64,000 nucleotides of DNA, taken from contig OZ024929.1 of assembly GCA_964017235.1 (NCBI GenBank), positions 110,717,793 through 110,781,792 of the forward strand, written 5' to 3'. The stretch comes from Sabellastarte sp. h YS-2021. Lineage: Eukaryota; Annelida; Polychaeta; Sabellida; Sabellidae. The translations under genes were made by a program, and so were the position numbers. The notes beneath the pieces are model-generated. The model had not been told where the DNA came from. It ran no database searches and was given only the letters and a program-made list of their open reading frames with translations. Shown here in pieces: positions 33,132 through 44,982 of the stretch. Positions within the stretch are counted from its first letter, which is position 1; each line of letters opens with the position of its first letter.

Positions 33132-33996
33132 CAGCCCTGGGTGACATCTGTTGGCCCCGAGTTGTCGGTGACAATAATACAGTCCTTGAATGTGGAACAG
33201 CTGTCTTACTACAGGTTTTAAATTGCTATCCAGACTGCACAAGTACATCCCAAGACATAGGGACTGACCACTCCTGATAATGTCACCTTTTATTTAATGT
33301 CCGTGAGGTTCTTCAGCCTGCCACTGGGGATATGACAGAATGACAAAGGACTGTAATTTTAAGTTAACATTTGAGCTTCTTTTGTTTGTACCTGGATCCT
33401 AACCTTGTTTTTTTTGTGTCCCAATGTTCAAGATTTTGTGTCAAAAGCATGATCTGGGTCTTTCCCAAAATTTAATCACCTCTTCCTTTGATCAGTCCCT
33501 GTCATAATAAAAACTTTCCAGAAGGACACGTTCATTAGAGTTATCAGCATATTCTGACAAACAAATTTACACATCCAAAACCTAATCTTCTTGGTGGAGG
33601 TATGTCATACCAAAATAGATAGTTGGAGTGTGATGGATTTCTTTGGGTTAAACATTTCATAAAACAGATTGTATAGATCATATTAAGATGGGGAGATGAG
33701 AAGGTGGAGGAAAGTAATACATCCTTGGTAGAAAAAAACAAACCAGAAAACAATCGGAAAACCACATGCATACTATAAATGTAGTTAGAATTTATTACTC
33801 TATAATATTAGGCATTGGCAAAAAAAAAAAAAAATGAAAAGAATATTCTTCATGCTTAAATATACTGAAGACAGACAACTTGAAGATTAAAAATAACTGA
33901 TTTTGTTCACCAATTTGCGAGGTATATTTTCATGTGTTTGTTACAATCTTTGAAACATGCGTCATTTTCAGCAAAGATTAACCATTTTTGTGTCAC
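33132..33996. other. unassigned sequence
   Basis: No coding frame with convincing character. An A tract lies near 33820. No repeat family was recognised. Confidence 0.45.
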
Positions 33997-34059
33997 CAGG
34001 ATTTATGCTGAGTGGCATATAGGGATTGCTTCGTCATCCAATTTTATGGCGTCGTCTGT

Positions 34060-37000
34060 CGTCGTCACACTTTGTATTCTGGACAGTATCTCAAAAATGG
34101 CTTGTCAGATTTAATTCAAATTTGGCAGGTGGATGTAACTGGTCCTGGGGGTGTGCTGTATGGTTTTGTGACCTTAAACTCCCACTAGTAAAATATTTAA
34201 ACTCAATTTAAGTTTTTTCGTTTCCGGACAATATCTCAAAAATGGCATGATGGATTCAATTCTAATTTGGCATGTGGTTGTAACTATTTTTGAAGGTGTG
34301 CCCTATTTTAAGGTGACCTTAAACTCCCTTATATAAAAAAATTATGTCCAGTTTACATTTTTTTTCTTTCTCCATGGAGTATACTGAAAGTAACTTCAGA
34401 AATTTCATTCAACTTTTGGAATTATATATAACTGGCCATAGGTAAGTGCCACACAATAAGGTGACCTTAAACTCCCGTTAATAACAGAATTATTTCACTT
34501 TAAGTTTGCTAACTTTTGAACAATATTTCAAGTATTGTGCAGTTCTATGCATTTCAGTTGTGGATGTAACAAACCTTGAACAGAACTTTCAAGAAAAGAT
34601 TACCTTAAACTCGCTAACATACAACAGTGCAAACAAACTTTGAGTTTAAGGTTGGGGCAGTATTTTTGGTGTTTGGAAGATATTTTATATGCTAATTAGG
34701 ACTTTTTACATCCATATTCATCATGTACATATATATCCACCAAAAATGGTCTCTTTTGTAAGGTTATAGTAAGTTGCACATACTTTTATAAACTAATGAG
34801 TTAAAGGTTGCATTAATTTGTGTCACTAACAGCTTTGATGGAAGACATACATGGTCAGAGTAGTCTTCACACTTATTTTCTCAAAAATGAATTTAAAAAA
34901 ATTAAATTCCAATTTGGCATATTGATGAAGCTTTTCCTCAAGGTGTGCCCTATTTAAGGTGACCTTAAACTCACAGTAGTAAGATACTTGTATTGATTTG
35001 AAGGTTTTTTGTTTCCAGACGGTATCTCAAAAATTTGTTGGATTCAATTCAAATTTGGCATGTGCTTGTAACTGATTTTCAAGGTGTGCCTTACTTTAAG
35101 GTGACCTTAAACGCTCATGTATTAAAAGGTTATATTGAGTTTACATTATTTTTCAATAGAGTATACTGGAAATAACTTGAGAAATTTCATTCAAATTTTG
35201 CATGTATACGTAACTGGCCACAGGTAAGTGCATGTCAATAAGGTGACCTTAACCTCCCAGTAATAACAGAATTATATTCACTTTAAGTGTGGCAATTTTT
35301 TAACAGTATTTCAAACACTGCCATTCTAAGCATCTTTCAAGTTGTGGATGTAACAAACCGTGAAGAAAAACTACAGGAAAAGATTCCCTTAAACTCCCTC
35401 ACATCTGCAAACTAATTTTGAGTTTAAGGTTGGGACAATTTTTGGTGTTTGAAAGATATTTGATGTGCTAATTAAGACTTTAATCTTTGATATTCATCAC
35501 ATACATCTGTCTACACAAGAAAAAATCTCTTCTGTAAAGTTATAGTAAATTCCTGATATTTGATAAATTTAAGAGTTTAAGGTTGCATTACCTTGGTGTC
35601 ACTAGCAGCTATGTTGGAGGACAAATATGGTCAGCGTCATTGCCACACTTCATTTTTAGAGTGTATCTCAAAAATGGCATGATAGATTAAGTTCAGATTT
35701 GGCATGTGCATGTAATTGGTCCTCAAGATGTGCCTATTTTAAGGTGATCTTAAACTCCCAGTAGTAACATATTTATATTAAGATTAAGGTTTTTCATTTC
35801 CAGACAGTATCTCAAAAAGGGGTTGATGAATTGAATTCAAATTTGGCATTTGGTTGTAACTGGCTTTCAAGGTGTGCCCTATTTTAAGGTTACCTTAAAC
35901 TCCCACTAGTAACATACTTATATTGATTTTAAGTTTTTCAGTTTCTAGATAGTATCTCGAAAATTGGTTGATGGATTCGATTCAGATTTGGCATGTGGTT
36001 GTAACTTCTATTGATGGTGTGTCCTATTTTAAGGTGGCCTTAAACTCCCAAGAATTATGTTGAGTTTAATTTTTTTATTTTTCCATAGAGTATACTGTAT
36101 AAAACTTGCGAAATTTCATTCAAATTTTGCATGTATATGTAACTGGCCTTAGATAAGTGCCATACATTAAGATGACCTTAAACTCCTAGTAATAGCACAT
36201 TGTCAGTGATGTTGTCACACTTCCATTCCAGACAGTATCTCAAAAATGACATGATGGATTAAATTCAAATTTGGCATGTGGTTGTAACTGGTATTCAAGG
36301 TATGCCCTATTTTAAGGTGACCTTAAACTCCTCTGTATAAAAGAATTATCTTGAGTTTAAGTTTTTTACTTTCCGTAGAGTATATTGAAGATAACTTAAG
36401 AAACTGCATGCAAATTTTGCTTGTATATATAACTGGCCATAGATAAGTGCCATACATTAAGGTGACCTTAAACTCCCAGTAATAACACATTGTCAGTGTC
36501 GTCACACTTCCTTTCCAGACAGTATCTCAAAAATGGCATGATGGATTAAATTCATATATGGCATGTGGATGTAACTCTTACTCAAGGTGTGCCCTGTTTT
36601 AAGGTGATCTTAAACTCCCACTAGTAACATACTTATATTGATTTTAAGTTTTTCTGTTTCCAGACAGTATTTCAAAAGTGGGTTGATGGATTCAATTCAA
36701 ATTTAGCATGTGGTTGTAACTGGTATTCAAGGTGTGTCCTATTTTAAGGTGACCATAAACTCCCATGTATAAAAGAATTATGCTGAGTTTAAGTTTTTTA
36801 ATTTTTAGTAGAGTATACTAAAGGTAACTTAAGAAATTTCATTCAAATTTTGCATGTATATATAACTGGCCATAGATAAGTGCCATACATTAAGGTGACC
36901 TTAAACTCCCAGTAATAACACATTGTCAGTGTCGTCACACTTCCTTTCCAGACAGTATCTCAAAAATGGCATGATGGATTAAATTCATATATGGCATGTG

Positions 37001-38960
37001 GATGTAACTCTTACTCAAGGTGTGCCCTGTTTTAAGGTGATCTTAAACTCCCACTACTAACATACTTATATTGATTTTAAGTTTTTCTGTTTCCAGACAG
37101 TATTTCAAAAGTGGGTTGATGGATTCAATTCAAATTTAGCATGTGGTTGTAACTGGTATTCAAGGTGTGTCCTATTTTAAGGTGACCATAAACTCCCATG
37201 TATAAAAGAATTATGCTGAGTTTAAGTTTTTTTTATTTTTAATAGAGTATACTAAAGGTAACTTAAGAAATTTCATTCAAATTTTGCATGTATATGTGAC
37301 TGGCCATAGATAAGTGCCATATATTAAGGTAACCTTAAACTCCCAGTAATAACACATTGTCAGTGTCGTCACTTCCTTTTCAGACAGTATCTCAAAAAAG
37401 GCATGATGGATGAAATTCAAATTTGGCATGTGGATGTAACTCATCCTCAAGGTATGCTCTTTTAAGGTGACTTTAAACTCCCACTAATAACATACTTATA
37501 TTGATTTTAAGTTTTTCAGTTTCCAGACAGTATCTCAAAAATTGGTTAATGGATTCAATTCAAATTTGGCATGTGGTTCTAACTGGTATTGAAGGTGTGT
37601 CCTATTTTAAGGTGACATAAAACTCCCATGTATAAAAGATTTATTTTGAGTTTAAGTTTTTTATTTTTTCATAGAGTATACTGAAGATACCACGGGAGTT
37701 TCATTCAAATTTTGCATGTATATGTAACTGGCCACAGGTAAGTGCCATAGAATAAGGTGACCTTAAATTCCCAGTAATAACAGAATTATATGCACTTTAA
37801 GTTTGGCAATTTTTCAACAGTATGTCAAAGTCAAAGTCAAAGTTGGGGTTTAACGTCCCGTTCAACAGCCAGGGTCATATTGGGACAGGTTCTCAGCATT
37901 GTCACTTGTGGGACTCGAACCCACAGAGGTGACAGCCTATGATTAGATGCCAAACTTGCTAACCAATAGGCCACCAAGGACCTCTTCAACAGTATGTCAA
38001 ACACTGTGCAATTCTAAGCATCGTTCAAGTTGTGGATGTAACAAACCGTGAACAAAACCTACAGGAAAAGATTCCCTCACTCTGCAAACTAACTCTTTGA
38101 GTTTAAGGTTGGGACAATTTTTTTGGTTTTTAAAAGATATTTGATGTGCTAATTAAGACTTTATTCTTTGATATTCATCATATATATCTGTCTGCACCAA
38201 AAAAGTTCTTTTGTAAGGTTATAGTAAATTCCTGATATTTTATAAACTTATGAGTTTAAGGTTTTTATTTCTTTTGTGTCACTAGCAGCTATGTTTGAGG
38301 ACAAGTATGGTCAGTGTCGTTGTCACACATCCTTTGCAGAGAGTATCTCAAAAATGGCATGATGGATTAAATTCCAATTTGGCATGTGCATGTAACTGGA
38401 TCTCAAGGTGTGCCCCATTTTAAGGTAACCTTAAACTCCCAGTAGTAACATACTTATTAAGGTTATTCATTTCCAGACAGTATCTCAAAAATGGGTTGAT
38501 GGATTCAAATTCAAATTTACCATGTTGTTGTAACTGGGTGTCAAGGTGTGCCCTGTTTTAAGGTGACCTTAAACCCACACATATTAAAAACTATTTGTTA
38601 AGTTTATATTTTTTTATTTTTCCATAGAGTACAGTGAAAATAAATTAAGAAATTTCATCCAAATTTTGCCATGTATATGTAACTGGCCATAGATAAGTGT
38701 CATACAGTAAAAGGTGACCTTAAACTACCAGTAATAACAGAATTATATTCACTTTAAGTTTAATAATTTTTAAACAGTATTTCAAATACTGTGCAATTCT
38801 ATGCATGTTTCAGTTGTGGATGTAACAAACCTTGAACAGATCCTTCAGGAAAAGGTTACCTTAAACTCCTTACCTTAAACTAACATTGACTCTAAGGTTG
38901 GGACAATTGTTTTGGTGTTTGGAAGATATTTGATGTGCTGAGATTTTTTCATCGATATTC
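34060..38960 (+). repeat. tandem array, ~144-bp monomers in higher-order units
   Basis: The box CAGTATCTCAAAAATGGC is followed by CAAATTTGGCATGTGG, GTAACTGG, AAGGTGTGCCCTATTTTAAG and GTGACCTTAAACTCCC. Three monomer variants alternate. One reads TTCCATAGAGTATACTG in place of the box. AGTATCTC with the GTCGTCACACTTC leader starts at 36521, 36953 and 37386, so the higher-order unit is about 433 bp (three monomers). Older parts (34-35.6 kb and after 38 kb) are more diverged and include a larger unit with AGCAGCTATGTTTGAGG. Confidence 0.85.
37830..37984 (-). mobile_element. tRNA-derived SINE with 17-bp target duplication
   Basis: Read on the minus strand, it has an A-box-like GGCCTATTGGTTAGC, a B box GGGTTCGAGTCCC about 45 bases later, and a tail CGGGACGTTAAACCCC with GACTTTGAC repeats. 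TTCAACAGTATGTCAAA occurs immediately on both sides (37813-37829 and 37985-38001), proving insertion into an existing 144-bp monomer. LINE-mediated movement is expected for this type. Confidence 0.88.
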
Positions 38961-38981
38961 ATCATGTACATATATGTAGAT

Positions 38982-39050
38982 CTTTTTCATTTGGCGCGAA
39001 GAGTGTGCAGACGTATGTTCTACAAAGAAACGGTTTTGAAGTTTTACAAT
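38982..39050 (+). mobile_element. DIRS 5' fragment
   Basis: ATCTTTTTCATTTGGCGCG and GAGTGTGCAGACGT match the left terminal region and 5' leader of DIRS element 1 (about 3890-3965), with substitutions. Only about 70 bases remain, between the family D array and a LINE remnant. Confidence 0.6.
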
Positions 39051-39052
39051 AA

Positions 39053-39985
39053 ACTCTATCATGACACACTCCTTTCCTGTTTGTCAGCTAGGTTTGGCTT
39101 TGCAGGAACTGCACTAAAATGGTTCTGATGCTATCTTCAGGATCGTTTTCAGTCAGTCAAGATTGGTTCTACTCTTTCAAATTTGTTCAAATTGAGTTTC
39201 GGAGTCCCCCACGGCTCTGTCTTAGGTCCTACTGTTCTCCCTCTACACAACACCCCTTGGTCAAGTCATCAGGAAATATACTGGAGTTAAATACCACTTT
39301 TATGCCGACGACACCCAGCTGTTTATTCACTTATCCCCTGATGATAATCTTAAGTTTCTTGACCGTCTAAAATCCTGTTTGAACGATATTCAGGTCTGAA
39401 TGTCTGAAAACAAGCTAAACCCTGATAAAACTGAATTCATAGTTTTTGGTGCCAAAGACAGATACAAGTGGCTCAGTGACTCTTTTCCTGTCAATATCCT
39501 GGGAAATTGTCTCTCTCCCACAGATGTTGCTCGCAATTTGGGTGTCCTGTTTGATGCAAAGTTTTGTTTCACCAATCACGTAAATTCTGTCATCAAATCT
39601 TGTTTTATTAGCCTCAGGGACCTTCATCGTATCAGGAGGTTTTTTCCGTTGATACATCAGTGGTGATTGCAAATGCTCTGGTCAGCAGTTGTTTGGATAA
39701 TTGCAATTCTCTATTTCGTAGTTTGTCATCCCGTAATGCTACTAGGCTCCAATATGTTCAAAATGCTCTTCCTCGGTTTGTCCCTGGTGCTTCTAAGTTC
39801 ACCCATATCACATCTAGTTTGAAGACACTTCATTGGCTACCGATCAGACAGCGAATTATCTTTAAAACCCTAGTGCTCACTACTGGTCAGCCTAAGTATT
39901 TTGCACGATATCTCTCCTTGTACAAATCAGCTGTTAATACAAGACGCTCTGACCCCAAAAATTTGTTCCTCCAGGTTCCTCATTA
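39053..39985 (+). pseudogene. CR1/L2-like non-LTR reverse transcriptase, 5'-truncated, left part
   Basis: Only the C-terminal half of RT is left, with at least two frameshifts. Motifs in order: FGFAGTALKWF, FGVPHGSVLGP (39200-39230), the catalytic FYADDTQLF (39296-39322), MSENKLNPDKTEFIVFG, LGVLFD, and the C-terminal CLDNCNSLFRSL and LHWLPIRQRIIFK. The pattern with a SENKL..KTEF box and an LHWLP box is typical of CR1, L2 and Rex1-type LINEs. The reading breaks at 39985, where a family A element is inserted, and resumes at 42671. Confidence 0.8.
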
Positions 39986-42670
39986 TTAAGCGTCCCCGCA
40001 AGGGACGCTTGTTTGTGTATGGGAGACCTTCAGGCTCCGCCGGCTCCGCATTTTGTTTTCCTTATAACTCTGTAACTGTTAGGCGGATTCTTTTCAAATT
40101 TGGCAGGTTTAGGCAGTAGCCTTGGGGAATTTTTTTGAATATGCTGCAGTGACATTTCAACCAATCAGAGAGGTCACATGACCAAAAATGTCTTTTTTTG
40201 ATGGGGAAGCTTGTCCGGATGATAACTTGAAAGGACTTTTATCAATTCACCTGAAACTTGGCGAATACATTCATTCTATTAAAATCTAAAAATAATTAGA
40301 TTTTGGCATTGATTGGTTAAGAAATGGCCGAGTAATTAATGATTAATTAATCATTATGAATTTTCCAAATAAGGAAAACACAAAAATGCTTATATCTCGA
40401 AAACCATGCTAGATAGAGTGATTTCGACGAAATATTTGACCCACAGGGTATATTTGAAGAGTAGTTATCCCAATTTTCAAAAAAATTTTGTCTCGCCAAA
40501 AATGGCGGCCATTTTGAATTTTCGAATTTTTCGCAAAAATTGCAAAACATAAAAATGCTTGTATCTCGAAAACCGTACTAGATAGAGCGATTTCGACGAA
40601 ATTTTTGACCCGCACGGTATCTCTCCAGAGTAGCCATGCCTATTTTCAAAAAAATTTTGTTTCGCCAAAAATGGCGGCCATTTTGAATTTGCGAATTTTT
40701 CGCAAAAATTGCAAAACATAAAAATGCTTATATCTCGAAAACCGTGCTAGATAGAGCGATTTCAACGAAATTTTTGACCCATAGGGTATCTCTGCAGAGT
40801 AGCCATGCCGATTTTCAAAAAAATTTTGTCTTGCCAAAAATGGCTGCCATTTTTAATTTTCGAATTTTTGCGCAAAAATTGCAAAACACAAAAATGCTAA
40901 TATCTCGAAAACCGTACTACATAGAGCGATTTCGACGAAATTTTTGATCTTCAGGGTATCTCTGCAGAGCAGCTATCCCAAAGAGCTTTCACTCAGTGAA
41001 GTTTCAGACCCATAGCTAATTATTCACCTACTCAAAATGAGTAAATGCTAATTATCTCTGAAACTATTGTGGATACCCAATTTTTATCAAATAACTCATT
41101 CATCTACTTTTGGGAGAGCTTTCACATGGTGAAGTTTCAGACCCGTAGATAATTACTCACCTACTCAAAATGAGTAAATGCGAATTACCTCTAAAAGTAT
41201 TGCAGATAGCCAATTTTTCTCAAATAACTCATTCACCTACTTTTGGGAGAGCTTTCACTCAGTGAAGTTTCAGACCCATAGCTAATTACTCACCTACTCA
41301 AAATGAGTAAATGCTAATTATCTCAAAAACTATTGCGGATACCCAATTTTTATCAAGTAACTCATTCATGTACTTTTGGAAGAGCTTTCACATGTTGAAG
41401 TTTCAGACCCGTAGATAATTACTCACCTACTCAAAATGAGTAAATGCGAATTATCTCTTAAAAGTATTGCAGATAGCCAATTTTTCTCAAATAACTCATT
41501 CATCTACTTTTGGAAGAGCTTTCACATGGTGAAGTTTCAGACCCATAGCTAATTACTCACCTACTCAAAATGAGGAAATGCAAATTATCTCTAAAAGTAT
41601 TGCAGATAGCCAATTTTTCTCAAATAACTCATTCACCTACTTTTGGGAGAGCTTTCACTTGGTGAAGTTTCAGACCCATAGCTAATTATTCACCTACTCA
41701 AAATGAGTAAATGCTAATTATCTGTAAAAGTATTGCGGATACCCAATTTTTATCAAATACTCATTCATCTACTTGTGGGAGAGCTTTCACATGGTGAAGT
41801 TTCAGACCCCTAGCTAATTACTCGCCTACTCAAAATGAGTAAATGTGAATTATCTCTAAAAGTATTGCAGATAGCCAATTTTTCTCAAATAACTCATTCA
41901 CCTACTTTTGGGAGAGCTTTCACTTGGTGAAGTTTCAGACCCACAGCTAATTATTCACCTACTCAAAATGAGTAAATGTGAATTATCTCTAAAAGTATTG
42001 CGGATACCCAATTTTTATCAAATAACTCATTCATCTACTTTTGGGAGAACTTTCACTTGATGAAGTTTCAGACCCATAGATAATTACTCACCTACTCAAA
42101 AGGAGTAAATGTGAATTATCTTTTAATAGTATTGCAGATAGCCAATTTTTCTCAAATAACTCATTCACCTACTTTTGGAAGAGCTTTCACACACGAAAAT
42201 GATAAATTGTGAATATCTCGGAAAACCTATTTCTTGTCCTTCAATGCTCGGCGGGAGATACACACCGTGGCAGTGGTCTTGTCAAAAATTTTTGTCTCCC
42301 CAAAAATGGTGGCCATTTTGAATTTTCAAAGTTTTTGCAAAACACAAAAATGCTTATATCTCGAAAACCGTACTAGATGGAGCGAACTCAACAAAATTTT
42401 TGACCTGCTGGGTATCTCTGCAGAGTTGCCATGCCAATTTTCAAAATCTTTTTGTCTCGCCAAATATAGCAGACATTTTGAATTTTCGAAATTTGCAAAA
42501 CACAAAAATGCTTATATCTTGAAAATCGTGCTAGATAGAGCAGACTGCGCTGACTTTGGTTGCCCCAACAGTATAAGGCTAGAAACGAAGCATTTTCTTA
42601 ATACTTTAGCACTCACCTTTATATCCTTTTCGGGACGCTTATCTTTTTTTTTTTGCGAGCGATCCTCTAG
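39986..42670 (+). mobile_element. Helitron-like satellite element, family A, inserted in a LINE
   Basis: The left hairpin is AAGCGTCCCC/GGGACGCTT (39988-40010), with the same leader as at 28793. The core has about four 168-bp monomers (40380-40970), about nine 133-bp monomers (40980-42180) and two 168-type monomers. The right end has GGGACGCTT (42632-42640), a T tract and GCGAGCGATCCTCTAG (42670), followed by TT. The internal 3' hairpin present at 32520 is missing here. The LINE frame is restored if the element is removed, which fixes both ends to within a few bases. Confidence 0.8.
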
Positions 42671-42835
42671 TTATTCTTCCATCTATAAATCAAGGGTCCA
42701 CTTCAACAACAGGTTCTCATATGATGAACCGAAGGTATGGAATGATCTTCCACATGACATTCGCTGTGCTCCAGATCTCTCATGTTTTAAAAGTTGACTA
42801 AAAAACTACCTATTTCAGAAATCTTTTCCACCTTA
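42671..42835 (+). pseudogene. CR1/L2-like LINE, C-terminal end and 3' part
   Basis: Continues the protein interrupted at 39985, with YKSRVHFNNRFSYDEP, KVWNDLPHDIRCAPDLSCFK and LKNYLFQKSF. This is the conserved C-terminus of CR1/L2-like proteins (LWN-LP-IR...FK..LK.YLF). One TGA splits it at about 42797. The LINE 3' untranslated region may run to about 43030, but no tail repeat is clear. Confidence 0.8.
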
Positions 42836-43039
42836 GCTTCTAACTACCGAACACCGGATTGCCTCCCTGGGTATGTCTTGGAACATGTTTAATGGCCAGA
42901 AGATTTATGGCTTACGAATTTGATGGTGTGCCTTAGAATCCGTAGATACAGAGATTAAGCACTTGGACAACTGATTTATTGATTGAATTTATATACTTTT
43001 AAGTATTCAGACATATTGCTAGTAGTTTACTGATCAACA
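42836..43039. other. probable LINE 3' flank
   Basis: No feature beyond a TTATTGATTGAATTTATA stretch near 42980, which might be the LINE tail. DIRS element 2 begins shortly after. Confidence 0.4.
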
Positions 43040-43074
43040 TGTCTTCTCCTACACAATAGAGGAACTTGTGGGCA

Positions 43075-44976
43075 TGTTATGTCTGTGTTTGATAACCACA
43101 GGAAATGTGCGCGTTGTAGAGACAAGGGAGTGGGTGACGATCCGTGTGTTAAGAAGCAGGAATTAAGATCTGCCAAGCTTTCACACCTGCGCAGTTGAAG
43201 CAGTTATCCACCCTCACATAGTCATCTTTGGATTCCCCTGCTAGTGTTACCCCTACTCTCGTGGACCCAGTTGACGTCAGTGTGCTGGGACGGGTACACA
43301 AGGAATCTGATGGTAGTTCACCTGCTGCCAGCAAGAAGAAGAGGGCTGATCATTCCCCTACCCCCAAGGCTGGCAGTAAGAAGAAATCCAGCAGCAAGGC
43401 ATGGTGTGATGATATCAAGACCTGGGTGAGAAGTGGAGTGAATGGCTCTCTAGATTGGATGCTATGCTGGTGTCCAAGATGTTTACTGTTCCTGAGAATC
43501 CTGTACAGAACCCCCCTTCAGTGGTTACCAGTGATCAGCCCTTTTTTGATCCTGGAACCTCCACCAGTGGCTTGTCCTCTGGTGTGACTGTTGGGGGCAC
43601 CGGTTCCAGTCTTGGTCAGTCCGCTGGTGAGGCTACTGTGGTGAGGGAAGCTGTCAACAAGAGTGCTACCCACCCTGTTGAGGGTCCCGACACTGATGTG
43701 AAGCAGAAGAATGCCACCCAGCCTGTTGAGGCTCCCGGTGCAGGGATGGCCACCCAGCCTATTGAGGCTCCCGGTGCTGGTCCTGATGTTCTGCCAACCA
43801 GTACCGGTATGCAACCAGTATGCAGACTTTCCTGGTTCAGACAGTGAGGAAGAGCCCCATAGTGAACCAGGATCTCCCATTGATGGAAACATCCGGGACG
43901 GTTCCCCAGACCTCACCAGGGATGAATCTACAGACCAGGAACTGTCTGAAGAGACTACTTACAGGGAGACTATCAGAGGCGTTAGGTCGTTCATGGGCTG
44001 GCATCAGATCCCTGAATTCGACATTGTGTCTTCTACAGATGACAACCCTTTTGGCGGTTCCCGAGCAAAACCCACTGGGAAGGTCTCTGTCAAGTTACCG
44101 GTGGACGACTGGCTCTGTAGAAAGATGGAGAAGCTAAACCGCACTGTTGCTGAAGGTTATCTCTCTAAGAATACCCAAACTGCTGGACTGCTCCAGGATC
44201 AGTTTGTTAAAACACCCAGGTCGTCTAGATGGTACGACATGCAGGCTGATAAAAAAGACTCTGATAGTTCTGCTGTACATCACTGGTCTCCGGAACCGGT
44301 AAAGCTGAATAATGCGTTCAGTAGGGTGGTTAGAAGTTTACCTACTGCTCCACATTCCCGGGCCTTTAGCCAGAAAATTTTGAGACGTTCGGAGAGGTCT
44401 GCCAGGGAACAGTCTATTATGTCTAATCAGACTGCAGGGTTGTCACGTTGTCTGACAAAGGTACAGGACGAGGTGTTAAAACAACTCGAGAACTTGCACT
44501 TTGTTACTGCAAAGAGCAAGTCATCAGAACGAATGCAGCAAGCTGTGGACAAGTTGGAGTATTTAACAACTTTCAACCGTTCAATTACACAAGCTATGGC
44601 TAGGACAATGCAGGATTTGTCAGAAGGTGTGTTAATTAGTGTCGCAAACTTCACTCTTGCACGTCGTGACAGTTATTTGGAATACTAGTATTTACACGTG
44701 GGTGTAAAACAGGACACAGCCACTGCTTTACCTACAGCTCCCATTCACTTGCAGTCTTTCCCGGACCGACTTCTCTTCAAACTAGAAAACTTCAACCGGA
44801 AACCGGGACGTTTTCACCCTTGTGCTTCCAATGACAGAGTTTCACAACAACCGGACTGGAAGTCATCCTTTCCAGCTTGGAAGCAAATACATGAACACCA
44901 GCAGGGAAAGAAAGGTAGTGGCAAGCCTACCTCTTTCTCAAAGAAACCAGCCAAGGGTTCAAAGCAACGTAAATGA
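43075..44976 (+). pseudogene. DIRS gag-like ORF1, multiple breaks
   Basis: Parallel to 4014-5941. The N-terminal Cys/His cluster is visible (CARCRDKGVGDDPC near 43110) but frame is lost several times before 43711. The longest frame (43711-44688) carries TYRETIRGVRSFMGWHQIPE, KVSVKLPVDDWLCRKME and FSQKILRRSERSAREQ, matching element 1. A TAG at 44686-44688 precedes YLHVGVKQDT. The terminal basic segment ends at 44976. Not functional. Confidence 0.75.
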
Positions 44977-44982
44977 CAATTA

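Larger units (their letters stand above)
33997..38980 (+). mobile_element. satellite-bearing element, family D, 3' end not seen
   Basis: Begins near CCAGGATTTATGC with a small hairpin TATGC-TGAGTG-GCATA (34004-34019). The leader has GTCGTCTGTCGTCGTC and a box GGACAGTATCTCAAAAATGG, then TTCAAATTTGGCAGG. The core (34.1-38.95 kb) is a long array of about 144-bp monomers. A tRNA-derived SINE is inserted at 37830. The right end merges into a DIRS fragment at 38982, so the terminal hairpin expected at the 3' end may have been lost. Confidence 0.5.

Noticed and set aside
37850-37950. Functional tRNA gene
   Set aside because: The B-box-like GGTTCGAGTCC belongs to a SINE flanked by a target duplication. 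The cloverleaf is not intact.
28793-42670. Hammerhead or other self-cleaving ribozyme in the tandem repeats, as in retrozymes
   Set aside because: I looked for the CTGATGA...GAAA core in the monomers and did not find it at conserved positions. A covariance-model search would be needed to exclude other classes.
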